From contig UQTA01000004.1 in the NCBI GenBank assembly GCA_900543885.1, forward strand, positions 1-64,000: 64,000 nucleotides of DNA, written 5' to 3'. This document shows, piece by piece, positions 49,636-58,076 of this stretch. The DNA is from an uncultured Clostridium sp. (GTDB lineage Bacteria; Bacillota; Clostridia; Lachnospirales; Lachnospiraceae). Position 1 is the first letter of the stretch. Every line of letters starts with the position of its first letter. The notes beneath the pieces are model-generated. The model did no database searches and was not told the origin of the DNA. It was given only the letters and a program-made list of their open reading frames with translations. Made by a program: the position numbers and the translations under genes.

Positions 49636-51345
49636 ATGAAAAAGAGAAAAAAGCTGATCAAACTGGTTATTATCCTTCTTGTGATCGCTATTGCAGCGGG
49701 AGCCATTTTTGTATGGAGAAGCCATAAAACAAAAAAAGCAGCAGATGCTGCAACAGCAGAAAATACGGCAACGGCAGAAAAAAGAAGTATCAGTTCCCAG
49801 CTGTCGTCTTCCGGTACCTTGGAGGCAAAAGATACTTACAGCATTACTTCCATGGTAGAAGGTGAGGTCATATCTGCTGATTTTGAAGAAGGAGATCAGG
49901 TGGAGAAAGATCAGGTCCTTTATGAGATCGACCGTTCCAGCATGGATACGGATCTGAACAGTGCCCAGAATTCCGTTACCCGTTCCCAGACTTCTTATGC
50001 GGATGCCTTAGAGGATTATAATCAGGCTGTGTCTGATTACAGCGGAAATACTTATAAAGCGACAGATACTGGTTATATCAAGGAACTGTATATCAGTGTG
50101 GGAGATAAAGTCAGCGGAAATACAAAACTTGCAGATATTTACAGTGATGATCTGATGGAGATCCGCATTCCTTTCTTAAGCGGAGAGACAGAAATGATCC
50201 CGGTGGGAAGTACGGCTGTTCTTACACTGGTGGATTCAGGAGAGCAGATCGAAGGAATTGTTAAGGCAGTGGCAAACAGAGAAGAGACTCTTTCCGGCGG
50301 CCGTCTGGTAAAATATGTGACGATTTCTGTAAATAACCCAGGCGGACTTACCACTTCTACAGCAGCTTCTGCCCAGATCGGTGAGTTTACAGGCAGTGAA
50401 GAGGGAACTTTTAAGGCTTCTACAGATACGACTATGAATGCAGATCTTACCGTGAGCGTAGAAGTAGAGGAACTTCTGGTCCATGAAGGAGATTATGTGA
50501 CCAAGGGAACTCCCATCTTCCGTATGACTTCCCGCACAGCAGAAAAACTGATGCGCAATTATAAGGATGCCTTAGATAAGGCGCAGGAAAGTGTAGAGTC
50601 AGCTCAGAGCAAGTTGGAGAGCACACAGGATAATTATGATAATTATACCATTACTGCACCGATTTCCGGTCAGGTGATCACCAAGAACTTTAAAGTGGGA
50701 GATAACATTACCAGAAATACCAGTACTACAACGACACTGGCTACCATCTATGACCTGTCTGCCCTGACCTTTAAAATGTCCATTGATGAGCTGGACATCC
50801 AGAGTGTAAAAGTGGGACAGAAAGTAACGGTAACGGCCGATGCTTTTGAGGGACAGACTTTTTCAGGAACGGTTACAAATGTGAGTCTTGAAAGCAGTTA
50901 TTCAAATGGTGTCAGCACCTATCCGGTGACTGTGACCATGGATGAGGCAGGCAATCTGCTTCCTGGCATGAATGTAGATGGCGTGATCACTTTGGAAGAG
51001 GCTTCAGATGTGATTACGATCCCTGTGGATGCTTTGATGAGAGGCAACCAGGTTTATTTAAAAGATGATTCTGTAAAAGAACAGCAGGGACCGGTTCCGG
51101 CAGGTTTCAAGGCAGTAGCAGTAGAGACAGGTCTGACCAATGATTCTTATGTAGAGATTAAAAGTGGATTGTCAGAAGGGGATGTTGTCTATGTGGCAAA
51201 ATCCAGCACCAGTTCTAATAACTTCTTTATGGGCGGCCCAGGCGGTATGGGTGGTCCTGGAGGAATGGGCGGCCCGCCAAGCGGAGGCGGAAATCATAGT
51301 GGAAATAGCGGCGGCCGCGGCGGAAACAGCGGAGCACCAAGATAG
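49636..51345 (+). CDS. MacA/HlyD-type membrane fusion (adaptor) protein
   Basis: A 569-residue adaptor: N-terminal membrane anchor (LIKLVIILLVIAIAAGAIFVW), lipoyl half (SSQLSSSGTLEAKDTYSITSMVEGEVISADFEEGDQVEKDQ), coiled-coil helices near residues 105-135 and 305-340, the second lipoyl half (ITAPISGQVITKNFKVGDNI) and beta-barrel domains. The C-terminus is a Gly/Pro/Met/Asn low-complexity tail of about 40 residues (GGPGGMGGPGGMGG...). It should connect to the MacB-like permease encoded after the ATPase. Start 49636 follows AAGGGGG. The family assignment is strong; the exported substrate is unknown. Confidence 0.87.
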   Translation: MKKRKKLIKLVIILLVIAIAAGAIFVWRSHKTKKAADAATAENTATAEKRSISSQLSSSGTLEAKDTYSITSMVEGEVISADFEEGDQVEKDQVLYEIDRSSMDTDLNSAQNSVTRSQTSYADALEDYNQAVSDYSGNTYKATDTGYIKELYISVGDKVSGNTKLADIYSDDLMEIRIPFLSGETEMIPVGSTAVLTLVDSGEQIEGIVKAVANREETLSGGRLVKYVTISVNNPGGLTTSTAASAQIGEFTGSEEGTFKASTDTTMNADLTVSVEVEELLVHEGDYVTKGTPIFRMTSRTAEKLMRNYKDALDKAQESVESAQSKLESTQDNYDNYTITAPISGQVITKNFKVGDNITRNTSTTTTLATIYDLSALTFKMSIDELDIQSVKVGQKVTVTADAFEGQTFSGTVTNVSLESSYSNGVSTYPVTVTMDEAGNLLPGMNVDGVITLEEASDVITIPVDALMRGNQVYLKDDSVKEQQGPVPAGFKAVAVETGLTNDSYVEIKSGLSEGDVVYVAKSSTSSNNFFMGGPGGMGGPGGMGGPPSGGGNHSGNSGGRGGNSGAPR

Positions 51346-51423
51346 GGTGATCAGCTGCAGAAAAAGAACAGTAACAGGTTATCCACAAAGAGCAGAGCAG
51401 TGTTAAATATGAAAGGAGTTTTT

Positions 51424-52272
51424 ATGTTTCGTTTGTGGAAACAAGAGAAAAAAACTCATGAGAAAAAAACTCAAGATATAAATACCGAGGCAGATTCCAC
51501 GGAAGAAAAACAGAAAGATGCAGAGACAATATCTGAAAATACAGAGAATACAGATCAGGAAAAACCAGGAAAACACCTGATCGACCTGCGCCACATTTTT
51601 AAGATCTATTATCTTGGCGGTGAAGAAGTACGGGCTAACGATGATGTAAGCGTAGCCATTGACAAAGGTGAATTTGTTGCCATTGTAGGTAAATCGGGAA
51701 GCGGAAAATCCACATTGATGAATATTATCGGAGCTTTGGATGTACCTACCAAAGGAGAATATTATCTGGGTGGAGAAGATGTGAGCAAAATGGAAGACAA
51801 GCAGCTGGCAAAGATCCGTAACAAGATGATCGGCTTTATCTTTCAGCAGTATAATCTTCTTCCAAAGCTAAATCTTCTGGAAAATGTGGAACTCCCCCTT
51901 CTCTATGCGGGAGTGGGAAGCGAAGAGCGAAAGCAGCGGGCTATGGCTTCGCTGGAGAAAGTAGGTCTGGCTGATAAATGGAAAAATATGCCAAACCAGT
52001 TATCCGGCGGCCAGCAGCAGCGTGTATCCATTGCAAGAGCGCTGGCGGGAAGCCCGTCCCTGATCCTGGCGGATGAACCAACGGGAGCTTTGGATTCAAA
52101 GACCAGCCGGGAAGTGTTAAACTTCCTGAAGCAGTTAAACGAAGAAGGAAATACCATTGTAATGATCACCCATGATAATTCCATTGCCCTGGAGGCAAAG
52201 CGAGTGGTGCGCATTGCAGATGGACACAAAATATTTGACGGAGATGTAAAAGATTATGCTGCAATCCTTTAA
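51424..52272 (+). CDS. MacB-type ABC transporter ATP-binding protein
   Basis: A 282-residue ATPase of the LolD/MacB family. An unusual hydrophilic N-terminal extension of about 50 Lys/Glu/Asp/Thr-rich residues precedes the ATPase core. Walker A is GKSGSGKS (89-96), signature LSGGQQQR, Walker B LILADEPTGALD, H-loop ITHD. It powers the MacB-like permease whose gene overlaps its end by 17 nt. ATG 51424 has AAAGGAG upstream. In this system ATPase and permease are separate proteins, unlike E. coli MacB, where they are fused. Confidence 0.92.
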   Translation: MFRLWKQEKKTHEKKTQDINTEADSTEEKQKDAETISENTENTDQEKPGKHLIDLRHIFKIYYLGGEEVRANDDVSVAIDKGEFVAIVGKSGSGKSTLMNIIGALDVPTKGEYYLGGEDVSKMEDKQLAKIRNKMIGFIFQQYNLLPKLNLLENVELPLLYAGVGSEERKQRAMASLEKVGLADKWKNMPNQLSGGQQQRVSIARALAGSPSLILADEPTGALDSKTSREVLNFLKQLNEEGNTIVMITHDNSIALEAKRVVRIADGHKIFDGDVKDYAAIL

Positions 52273-53434
52273 ACTGGCCATAAAAAGCATATGGGGCAAT
52301 AAAATGCGTTCCTTCCTGACTATGTTGGGTATCATCATCGGTGTGGCAGCGGTTATTATCCTGGTGAGCCTGGTAAATGGATATATGGGAAGCGTAGTAG
52401 AAAGTTTTGCCAGTATGGGTGTTAATCAGATCAACGTAAATGTGACGAACCTTACTTCCCGTACGGTAGATGTGGATCAGATGTATGAGTTTTATGATGA
52501 ACATGGTGATATGTTTGACGGCATCAGTCCCAATGTATCCCTTTCTGCTACCATTAAAAAGGGAGATGACTCCATGACATCTACCAGCGTGGCAGGCAGA
52601 AGCGAGCAGTATCTGGAGATGAAGGATTATAAACTCCAGGTTGGAAGGAATATTGCATATTCTGATATTGTTTCCCGGCAGAAGGTGTGCGTTATCGGCG
52701 CTTATGTAGCCCAGGAATTATTTGGAAGTGCAGATAAGGCCATAAGCGATACTTTAAAGATCAACGGCTATGCGTTTAAGGTAGTTGGTGTAGTAGAAGC
52801 CCAGGATGAGGATGACATGGAAGACGGGGGAACAGATGATTTTGTATGGATCCCTTACAGTGTAGCCACCAGTCTTGCAGGAAGTGCTAATATCAGCAGC
52901 TATACATTGACTGTATCTGATACAGACAATGCAGATACGGCAAAGACGCTGATCCAGAATTTCCTGTATGAAACTTTTAAGGACAGTGATCTGTACAGAG
53001 TGACAGCCATGAGCGAAATGCTGGATAACTTAAATAACCAGATCAGCCTGATGAGTGGTATGTTAGGAGGCATTGCAGGAATTTCTCTTCTTGTTGCAGG
53101 TGTAGGAGTTATGAACATTATGCTGGTATCTGTAACAGAACGTACCAGAGAGATCGGTATCCGAAAGTCTCTGGGAGCTGACAAGGGAACCATTTTACAG
53201 CAGTTTGTTATAGAAGCAGCTGTGACCAGTTCCTTAGGCGGCCTGGTAGGAATACTGATCGGCTGTATTGCGACAAAGGCAGTAGGAGCGTTGATCGGTA
53301 TCTCTGCATCCCCTACGTTAACGGCAGTGATCGTTTCTTTTGGAGTGTCAGTGGCGATTGGTCTGTTCTTTGGATATATGCCGGCAAGACGGGCAGCGAA
53401 TTTAAACCCTATTGATGCTCTTAGAAGTGAATAA
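52256..53434 (+). CDS. MacB-like ABC transporter permease
   Basis: A 392-residue permease with one N-terminal membrane helix (MRSFLTMLGIIIGVAAVIIL), a ~200-residue extracellular MacB periplasmic-core-like domain, and three C-terminal helices. MNIMLVSVTERTREIGIRKSLGA is the characteristic FtsX/MacB coupling region, and the C-terminus ends PARRAANLNPIDALRSE. It overlaps the ATPase gene by 17 nt. With the adaptor it forms a drug, peptide or antibiotic-type exporter. The two-component genes following the terminator are good candidates for its regulators. Confidence 0.92.
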   Translation: MLQSFKLAIKSIWGNKMRSFLTMLGIIIGVAAVIILVSLVNGYMGSVVESFASMGVNQINVNVTNLTSRTVDVDQMYEFYDEHGDMFDGISPNVSLSATIKKGDDSMTSTSVAGRSEQYLEMKDYKLQVGRNIAYSDIVSRQKVCVIGAYVAQELFGSADKAISDTLKINGYAFKVVGVVEAQDEDDMEDGGTDDFVWIPYSVATSLAGSANISSYTLTVSDTDNADTAKTLIQNFLYETFKDSDLYRVTAMSEMLDNLNNQISLMSGMLGGIAGISLLVAGVGVMNIMLVSVTERTREIGIRKSLGADKGTILQQFVIEAAVTSSLGGLVGILIGCIATKAVGALIGISASPTLTAVIVSFGVSVAIGLFFGYMPARRAANLNPIDALRSE

Positions 53435-53444
53435 CTGTAACATC

Positions 53445-53498
53445 AACAGTCAAATGTAAAGTTTTACATAAATTTTACATTTGACTGTTTTTGTTTTT
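53445..53498 (+). terminator. Terminator of the macAB-like operon
   Basis: AACAGTCAAATGTAAA (53445-53460) pairs perfectly over 16 bp with TTTACATTTGACTGTT (53474-53489), followed by TTTGTTTTT. Confidence 0.92.
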
Positions 53499-53524
53499 AC
53501 ATGACTGTGATATGCTGATAAATA
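53496..53524 (+). promoter_or_regulatory. Probable promoter of the two-component system
   Basis: TTTACA (53496-53501), a 17-nt spacer and TAAATA (53519-53524). It begins inside the T-tract of the preceding terminator. Confidence 0.5.
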
Positions 53525-53614
53525 AGAACATAACCGGGTACTGCGGCTTTCTGGAAGATATGCCAGTGATCTTTGCATATACATGGGAAAAAACGGGGAA
53601 AGATGAGGAGTAAA

Positions 53615-54301
53615 ATGGACAGGATCTATATCATCGAAGACGATGAAAACATACGCAATTTATTAAAAATAGCACTGGAAGGTTTTGGTTATGAGGCGGA
53701 GGGCTTTGAAACCGCGGAAGAAGGTTTGGCACGGATCGAAGAAGCGGCGCCTTCTCTTGCTATTTTTGACTGGATGCTTCCGGGGATGGATGGAGTTACA
53801 GCGATCCGCAAGATCCGCCAGACAGATGGCCTGAGGGAACTTCCTATTATGCTTTTAACAGCGAAAGAAAAGGAACTGGATAAAGTAGTAGGTCTTGACT
53901 GCGGAGCAGATGACTATATGGTAAAGCCCTTTGGAGTTTTGGAGCTTTCTGCAAGGATCCGCAGTCTGCTGCGCCGGGTGAAAAGGGAAGAAAAGAAAGA
54001 TGTACTTAGTTATGAGGGCATTGTGGTTAATAAAAAAACCAGGGAAGTCACCAGCGAAGGTCATTTATGTGAACTGACTTTAAAGGAATTTGAACTTCTG
54101 GTCTATCTGCTGGAAAATCAGTCCCGTGTGGTAACAAGAGATGAACTTTTAAATCAGGTCTGGGGCTATGAATATGACGGAGAGACCAGAACACTGGATA
54201 TGCATATCCGTACTTTGCGTCAGAAATTAGGGGAAAAGGGCAGTTCCTGCATAAAAACGATCCGTGGTGTAGGATACAGACTGGTACGTCAGGAAGGATA
54301 A
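53615..54301 (+). CDS. OmpR/PhoB-family response regulator
   Basis: A 228-residue DNA-binding response regulator. The receiver domain has the acidic pair in IEDDEN, the phospho-acceptor Asp52 in IFDWMLPGMDG, and the Lys of VKPFG; the C-terminal winged helix has LTLKEFELLVYLLENQSRVVTRDELL and RTLDMHIRTLRQKLG. The start at 53615 has GAGGAG 4 nt upstream; longer in-frame starts exist but do not match family N-termini. It overlaps nothing and is 3 nt upstream of the kinase gene. Likely target: the adjacent efflux operon or its own. Confidence 0.93.
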   Translation: MDRIYIIEDDENIRNLLKIALEGFGYEAEGFETAEEGLARIEEAAPSLAIFDWMLPGMDGVTAIRKIRQTDGLRELPIMLLTAKEKELDKVVGLDCGADDYMVKPFGVLELSARIRSLLRRVKREEKKDVLSYEGIVVNKKTREVTSEGHLCELTLKEFELLVYLLENQSRVVTRDELLNQVWGYEYDGETRTLDMHIRTLRQKLGEKGSSCIKTIRGVGYRLVRQEG

Positions 54302-54304
54302 AAT

Positions 54305-55717
54305 ATGAGGAAAGCCATACTGGAACGATTTATCTTTGTACTTTTAGCGGCGCTGTGTATCAACAGCGTCATCTTTTATATTGCCAGCCGCAATACCATA
54401 TTAAATACCACAGGAAAGGATATGCTTTATACCCTGGAAATGCTGGATCAGACTCTGGATTATGAAGGAGATCTTTCACAGCAGGTGCAGAGGATGGAAG
54501 CCTTTACCGCTGGAAATCCCAGCCGCGTAACGCTGATCCGCACAGATGGAACGGTAGTTTCTGACTCAGATGCAGATCCTTCTGAACTTGACAACCATTT
54601 AAGCAGAAAAGAAGTAGTCCAGGCTCTTGATAAGGGAAACGGTTCTGCCAGACGTTATTCTTATACCTTAAAAAAGGAACTTTTATATGTGGCCTATAAG
54701 TCTGCCCGCTCCGATATGATCATCCGTGTTTCCGTGCCGTATTCCGGTGCCACGGAATATCTTACCATGCTCCTTCCTGCGGCGCTTTTCAGCTTTTTGG
54801 CGGCTCTTGTCTGTGCGCTGGTAGTGTCTAAGCGGTTTGTGGATTCTGTGACAAGACCTTTAAGCAATATAGCGACAGAGATGTCAAAGGTAAGAGGAGA
54901 TTACAAAGGCGATTATACAGAACTGCATTTTGAAAAATGCCAATATCCGGAGCTGAATGTGATCGCAGAGACTACAATGGAAATGTCTAAAAATGTAAAA
55001 GACTATCTCAACCGGATTGACAAGGAAAAACAGATCCGTCAGGAGTTCTTCAGCAATGCATCCCATGAATTAAAAACCCCGATCACATCTATTCAGGGAT
55101 ATGCGGAACTGATGGAAAGCGGTATGGTCCAGGATGAGAACATGAAAATGGATTTTATCAAACGGATCAAAAAGGAAGCCATTAATATGGCCGGACTTAT
55201 TAACGATATCCTGATGATCTCCAGACTGGAAGCAAAGGATGCAGAAGTAGTGGTTTCGGATGTAAGGATCAGTGTGCTGTTAGATGAGATCACAGACAGT
55301 CTGAAACCGGCAGCTGCATCGGGGCAGGTTTTTATACATTGCGATTGCCAGCCTTTATGCATTAAGGCGAATCCTCAGCAGATGAAAGAACTTTTGTCCA
55401 ATCTGGTGAGCAATGCGGTCAAATACAACCGGCCCGGAGGTCAGATATGGGTCAATATCCGGGAAAAAGATGAAGATCTGGTTATCCGTGTGCGGGATAA
55501 TGGCGTTGGCATCCCACAGGAAAGTCTTGACAGGATCTTTGAACGTTTCTACCGGGTGGATAAGGGACGCAGCAGGAAACAGGGCGGTACAGGACTGGGC
55601 CTTTCTATTGTAAAACATATTGTTAATTTTTATCACGGAACCATACGTGTTACTTCACAGCTGGAAGAAGGAACAGAATTTATAGTGACGATTCCATTAA
55701 ACTGGCAGGATCTGTAA
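54305..55717 (+). CDS. PhoR/ResE-type sensor histidine kinase
   Basis: A 470-residue membrane kinase: first membrane helix (FIFVLLAALCINSVIFYIA), an extracellular sensor domain of about 125 residues, second helix (LLPAALFSFLAALVCALVV), HAMP-like linker, then the dimerisation domain with phospho-accepting His254 in NASHELKTPITSI, and the ATPase domain with NLVSNAVKYN, VRDNGVGIP and GGTGLGLSIVKHI. It phosphorylates the response regulator encoded immediately upstream. The signal is unknown; neighbouring efflux genes suggest cell-envelope stress or an antimicrobial. Confidence 0.93.
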   Translation: MRKAILERFIFVLLAALCINSVIFYIASRNTILNTTGKDMLYTLEMLDQTLDYEGDLSQQVQRMEAFTAGNPSRVTLIRTDGTVVSDSDADPSELDNHLSRKEVVQALDKGNGSARRYSYTLKKELLYVAYKSARSDMIIRVSVPYSGATEYLTMLLPAALFSFLAALVCALVVSKRFVDSVTRPLSNIATEMSKVRGDYKGDYTELHFEKCQYPELNVIAETTMEMSKNVKDYLNRIDKEKQIRQEFFSNASHELKTPITSIQGYAELMESGMVQDENMKMDFIKRIKKEAINMAGLINDILMISRLEAKDAEVVVSDVRISVLLDEITDSLKPAAASGQVFIHCDCQPLCIKANPQQMKELLSNLVSNAVKYNRPGGQIWVNIREKDEDLVIRVRDNGVGIPQESLDRIFERFYRVDKGRSRKQGGTGLGLSIVKHIVNFYHGTIRVTSQLEEGTEFIVTIPLNWQDL

Positions 55718-55756
55718 AAAAATGGAAAATCTATTGGTAAAAATGACGAAAAACGC

Positions 55757-55794
55757 TTTATTGCTTTAAATTCTAAGAAATTTAAAGCAATAAA
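55757..55794. promoter_or_regulatory. 16-bp perfect palindrome next to the promoter of the 55.9-kb ABC operon
   Basis: TTTATTGCTTTAAATT (55757-55772) and AATTTAAAGCAATAAA (55779-55794) flank a 6-nt loop. The right arm ends 1 nt before the -35 box. There is no T-run directly after it, so it is either a weak terminator of the kinase gene or an operator for the next operon. Confidence 0.55.
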
Positions 55795-55795
55795 A

Positions 55796-55824
55796 TTGAC
55801 GAGGCGGTTTTTTTGTAGTATCAT
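55796..55824 (+). promoter_or_regulatory. Sigma-A promoter of the TrpX-like ABC operon
   Basis: TTGACG (55796-55801), a 17-nt spacer and TATCAT (55819-55824), leaving a leader of about 46 nt. No T-box or other riboswitch fits in it. Confidence 0.75.
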
Positions 55825-55876
55825 ATCTGTAATTCGTGTAAAACGAATGAGTTTTGAGCGAAAAGAGGACGGTATT

Positions 55877-56926
55877 ATGAAAAAATCTACAAAAATCATG
55901 TCAGTATTATTAGCAGCAGCATGTGCAGCATCTATGACCGGATGCGGCGGTTCTGGCAGCACAGCTACTACAGCAGCAGCTTCCAAAGCAGCAACAGAGG
56001 CAGCTTCCTCCGAAGAGGCAAAGGGTGCAGAGGCTACCACAGATGGAAAGACCTATAACGTAGGCATCTGCCAGCTGGTACAGCACGTAGCTCTGGATGC
56101 AGCTACCCAGGGATTTAAGGATGCATTAACAGATGCGCTGGGTGATGCAGTTACCTTTGATGAACAGAATGCACAGGGTGATTCCAATACCTGTTCTACT
56201 ATCATCAACAGCTTTGTTTCCAATAAGGTAGATCTGATCCTTGCAAATGCAACTCCGGCTCTTCAGGCAGCACAGGCAGGAACCAATGAGATCCCTGTTT
56301 TAGGAACAGCTGTTACAGAATACGGTGTAGCACTTGGCATTGACAACTTTGACGGTTTAGTAGGCGGAAATATTTCCGGTACTTCTGACCTGGCTCCATT
56401 AGATGAGCAGGCAGCTATGCTTCACGAACTGTTCCCGGATGCAAAGAATGTAGGACTGTTATATTGCTCCGCAGAAGCTAACTCCCAGTATCAGGTAGAT
56501 ACCGTAAAGGCAGCTCTGGAAGAAATGGGATATACCTGCGAATACTATGCATTCTCTGATTCCAACGACCTTGCAACCATTACTACTAACGCAGCAGGCA
56601 ACAGTGATGTGATCTACATCCCAACTGACAATACAGCAGCAGCAAACACAGAGATCATCAATAATATCTGCCAGCCTGCAAAGGTTCCTGTGATCGCAGG
56701 AGAAGAGGGCATCTGCTCCGGCTGCGGTGTTGCAACTCTTTCCATCAGCTACTATGATCTGGGTGTTGCAACTGGCAAGATGGCAGTTAAGATCCTTACA
56801 GGTGAGGCAAATGTTTCTGAGATGCCGATCGAGTATGCACCTCAGTTTACAAAGAAGTACAACAAGACCATCTGCGATGCCCTGGGTATCACAGTTCCAG
56901 ATGATTATGTAGCCATTGAAGAATAA
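55877..56926 (+). CDS. ABC transporter substrate-binding lipoprotein (TrpX/BMP-like family)
   Basis: A 349-residue lipoprotein with lipobox MTGC (Cys23) and an Ala/Thr/Ser linker. The mature part follows the PF04392 family: VGICQLVQHVALDAATQGFKDAL, NAQGDSNTCSTIINSFVSNKVDLILANATPALQAA, VGLLYCSAEANSQYQ and VIYIPTDNTAAANTEII. Members bind tryptophan, tyrosine or other small ligands. The start at 55877 has GAGGACGG upstream; the frame opens at 55796 inside the promoter. It is separated from its permease gene by a 230-nt structured gap. Ligand unknown. Confidence 0.88.
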   Translation: MKKSTKIMSVLLAAACAASMTGCGGSGSTATTAAASKAATEAASSEEAKGAEATTDGKTYNVGICQLVQHVALDAATQGFKDALTDALGDAVTFDEQNAQGDSNTCSTIINSFVSNKVDLILANATPALQAAQAGTNEIPVLGTAVTEYGVALGIDNFDGLVGGNISGTSDLAPLDEQAAMLHELFPDAKNVGLLYCSAEANSQYQVDTVKAALEEMGYTCEYYAFSDSNDLATITTNAAGNSDVIYIPTDNTAAANTEIINNICQPAKVPVIAGEEGICSGCGVATLSISYYDLGVATGKMAVKILTGEANVSEMPIEYAPQFTKKYNKTICDALGITVPDDYVAIEE

Positions 56927-56936
56927 AAAGTAACCA

Positions 56937-57073
56937 TTCAGCCTTGCGAAGATTTAGGGTCAAAAGTACGTTGAAAACTTGTTTTCATAAGTTCTTTTGG
57001 CACTAAATCTTCATAAGACGGACGTCCAAAGCTTCTTGTCCGCCGCAGGCGGGCAAGAAGATGCAAGGCTGAA
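56937..57073 (+). ncRNA. Multi-branched structured intergenic element between binding-protein and permease genes
   Basis: The closing stem TTCAGCCTTGC (56937-56947) pairs perfectly with GCAAGGCTGAA (57063-57073). Inside, GAAGATTTA (56948-56956) pairs with TAAATCTTC (57004-57012), capped by CAAAAG/CTTTTG and GAAAAC-TTG-TTTTC. A second 13-bp hairpin is CTTCTTGTCCGCC-GCA-GGCGGGCAAGAAG (57032-57060). The joining segment holds the palindrome GGACGTCC. The helices stack with almost no unpaired bases, as in a three-way junction. No T-run follows, so it is not a simple terminator. It may be an mRNA stabiliser, a processing site, or a mobile repeat. Confidence 0.6.
57060..57073 (+). repeat. Dispersed leader motif GATGCAAGGCTGAA, copy 3
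   Basis: Forms the 3' closing arm of the structured element at 56937-57073; the complementary 5' arm is present only at this copy. Other copies: 2394 and 29454. Confidence 0.6.
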
Positions 57074-57158
57074 CAACAGCAATAAAAAACTTTCGTGGCA
57101 GACACAGCGGGAAGGCAGATAAAGCTTCCTGCTGTATGCTGTCTAAAGGGGAAAAACA

Positions 57159-58076
57159 ATGAATATAATGAATTTATTAAATGCTCTTCCTGGTGCAGTA
57201 GCTCAGGGTCTGATCTGGGGCATCATGGCAATTGGTGTTTATCTTACATTTCGTATACTGGATTTTGCAGATCTGACCGTAGACGGATCTTTATGTACCG
57301 GCGGTGCTGTGTGTATTATGATGATGTTAAAGGGACAGAATGTATGGGTGTCCATGGCGGCAGCACTTTTGGCAGGTATGGCAGCAGGCTGCGTTACCGG
57401 ACTTTTACATACCTTTATGGGGATTCCGGCTATCCTTTCCGGTATCCTTACACAGTTGGGATTATATTCTATTAACTTGAAAATAATGGGAAAGGCGAAT
57501 CAGGCTATCAACGTAGATAAATATAACCTGCTTGTATCTTTACGTTTTATCCGCAATGTGCCTCTCTTTAAAAATACTATTCTTTTAGTATCCCTGATCA
57601 TCGTTGTGCTGATCATTATCCTTTACTGGTTCTTCGGCACTGAGCTTGGCTGTTCCATCCGTGCAACTGGCTGCAATGACAAGATGGCAAGAGCTCAGGG
57701 TATTAACACTGATTTTAACCGTGTTCTGGGTCTGATGATCTCTAACGGCATGGTGGCTCTTTCAGGAGCGCTTCTTTCTCAGTATCAGGGCTTTGCAGAT
57801 ATCAATATGGGCCGTGGAGCCATCGTTATCGGTTTGGCAGCTGTTATCATCGGAGAAGCGATCTTCGGAAAGATCTTCAGAAACTTTGGTTTACGTCTTT
57901 TAAGCGTTGCTTTTGGTTCCATTATTTATTATCTGGTACTTCAGGTGGTAATCTGGCTGGGAATCGATACCGACCGGTTAAAGCTGCTTTCAGCAGCAGT
58001 GGTAGCTGTTTTCCTGGCGATCCCTACATGGAAAGCACGTTATTTTTCAATGGGTTCCAAAGGAGGTAAAGCCTGA
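57159..58076 (+). CDS. ABC transporter permease (TrpY/BMP-type)
   Basis: A 305-residue branched-chain/BMP-type permease with eight to nine hydrophobic segments. Family features are IMAIGVYLTFRILDFADLTVDGSLCTGGA, GLLHTFMGIPAILSGILTQLGLYSINLKIMGKANQ and SIRATGCNDKMARAQGINTDFNRVLGLMISNGM, the last being the ATPase-coupling region. It works with the binding protein at 55877 and the ATPase at 58076; the A of its TGA stop is the A of the ATPase start ATG. AAAGGGGAA is the ribosome site. Confidence 0.9.
   Translation: MNIMNLLNALPGAVAQGLIWGIMAIGVYLTFRILDFADLTVDGSLCTGGAVCIMMMLKGQNVWVSMAAALLAGMAAGCVTGLLHTFMGIPAILSGILTQLGLYSINLKIMGKANQAINVDKYNLLVSLRFIRNVPLFKNTILLVSLIIVVLIIILYWFFGTELGCSIRATGCNDKMARAQGINTDFNRVLGLMISNGMVALSGALLSQYQGFADINMGRGAIVIGLAAVIIGEAIFGKIFRNFGLRLLSVAFGSIIYYLVLQVVIWLGIDTDRLKLLSAAVVAVFLAIPTWKARYFSMGSKGGKA

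Noticed and set aside
55825..55876. T-box leader for the TrpX-like transporter
   Set aside because: Only about 46 nt between promoter and start; no specifier stem or T-box sequence.
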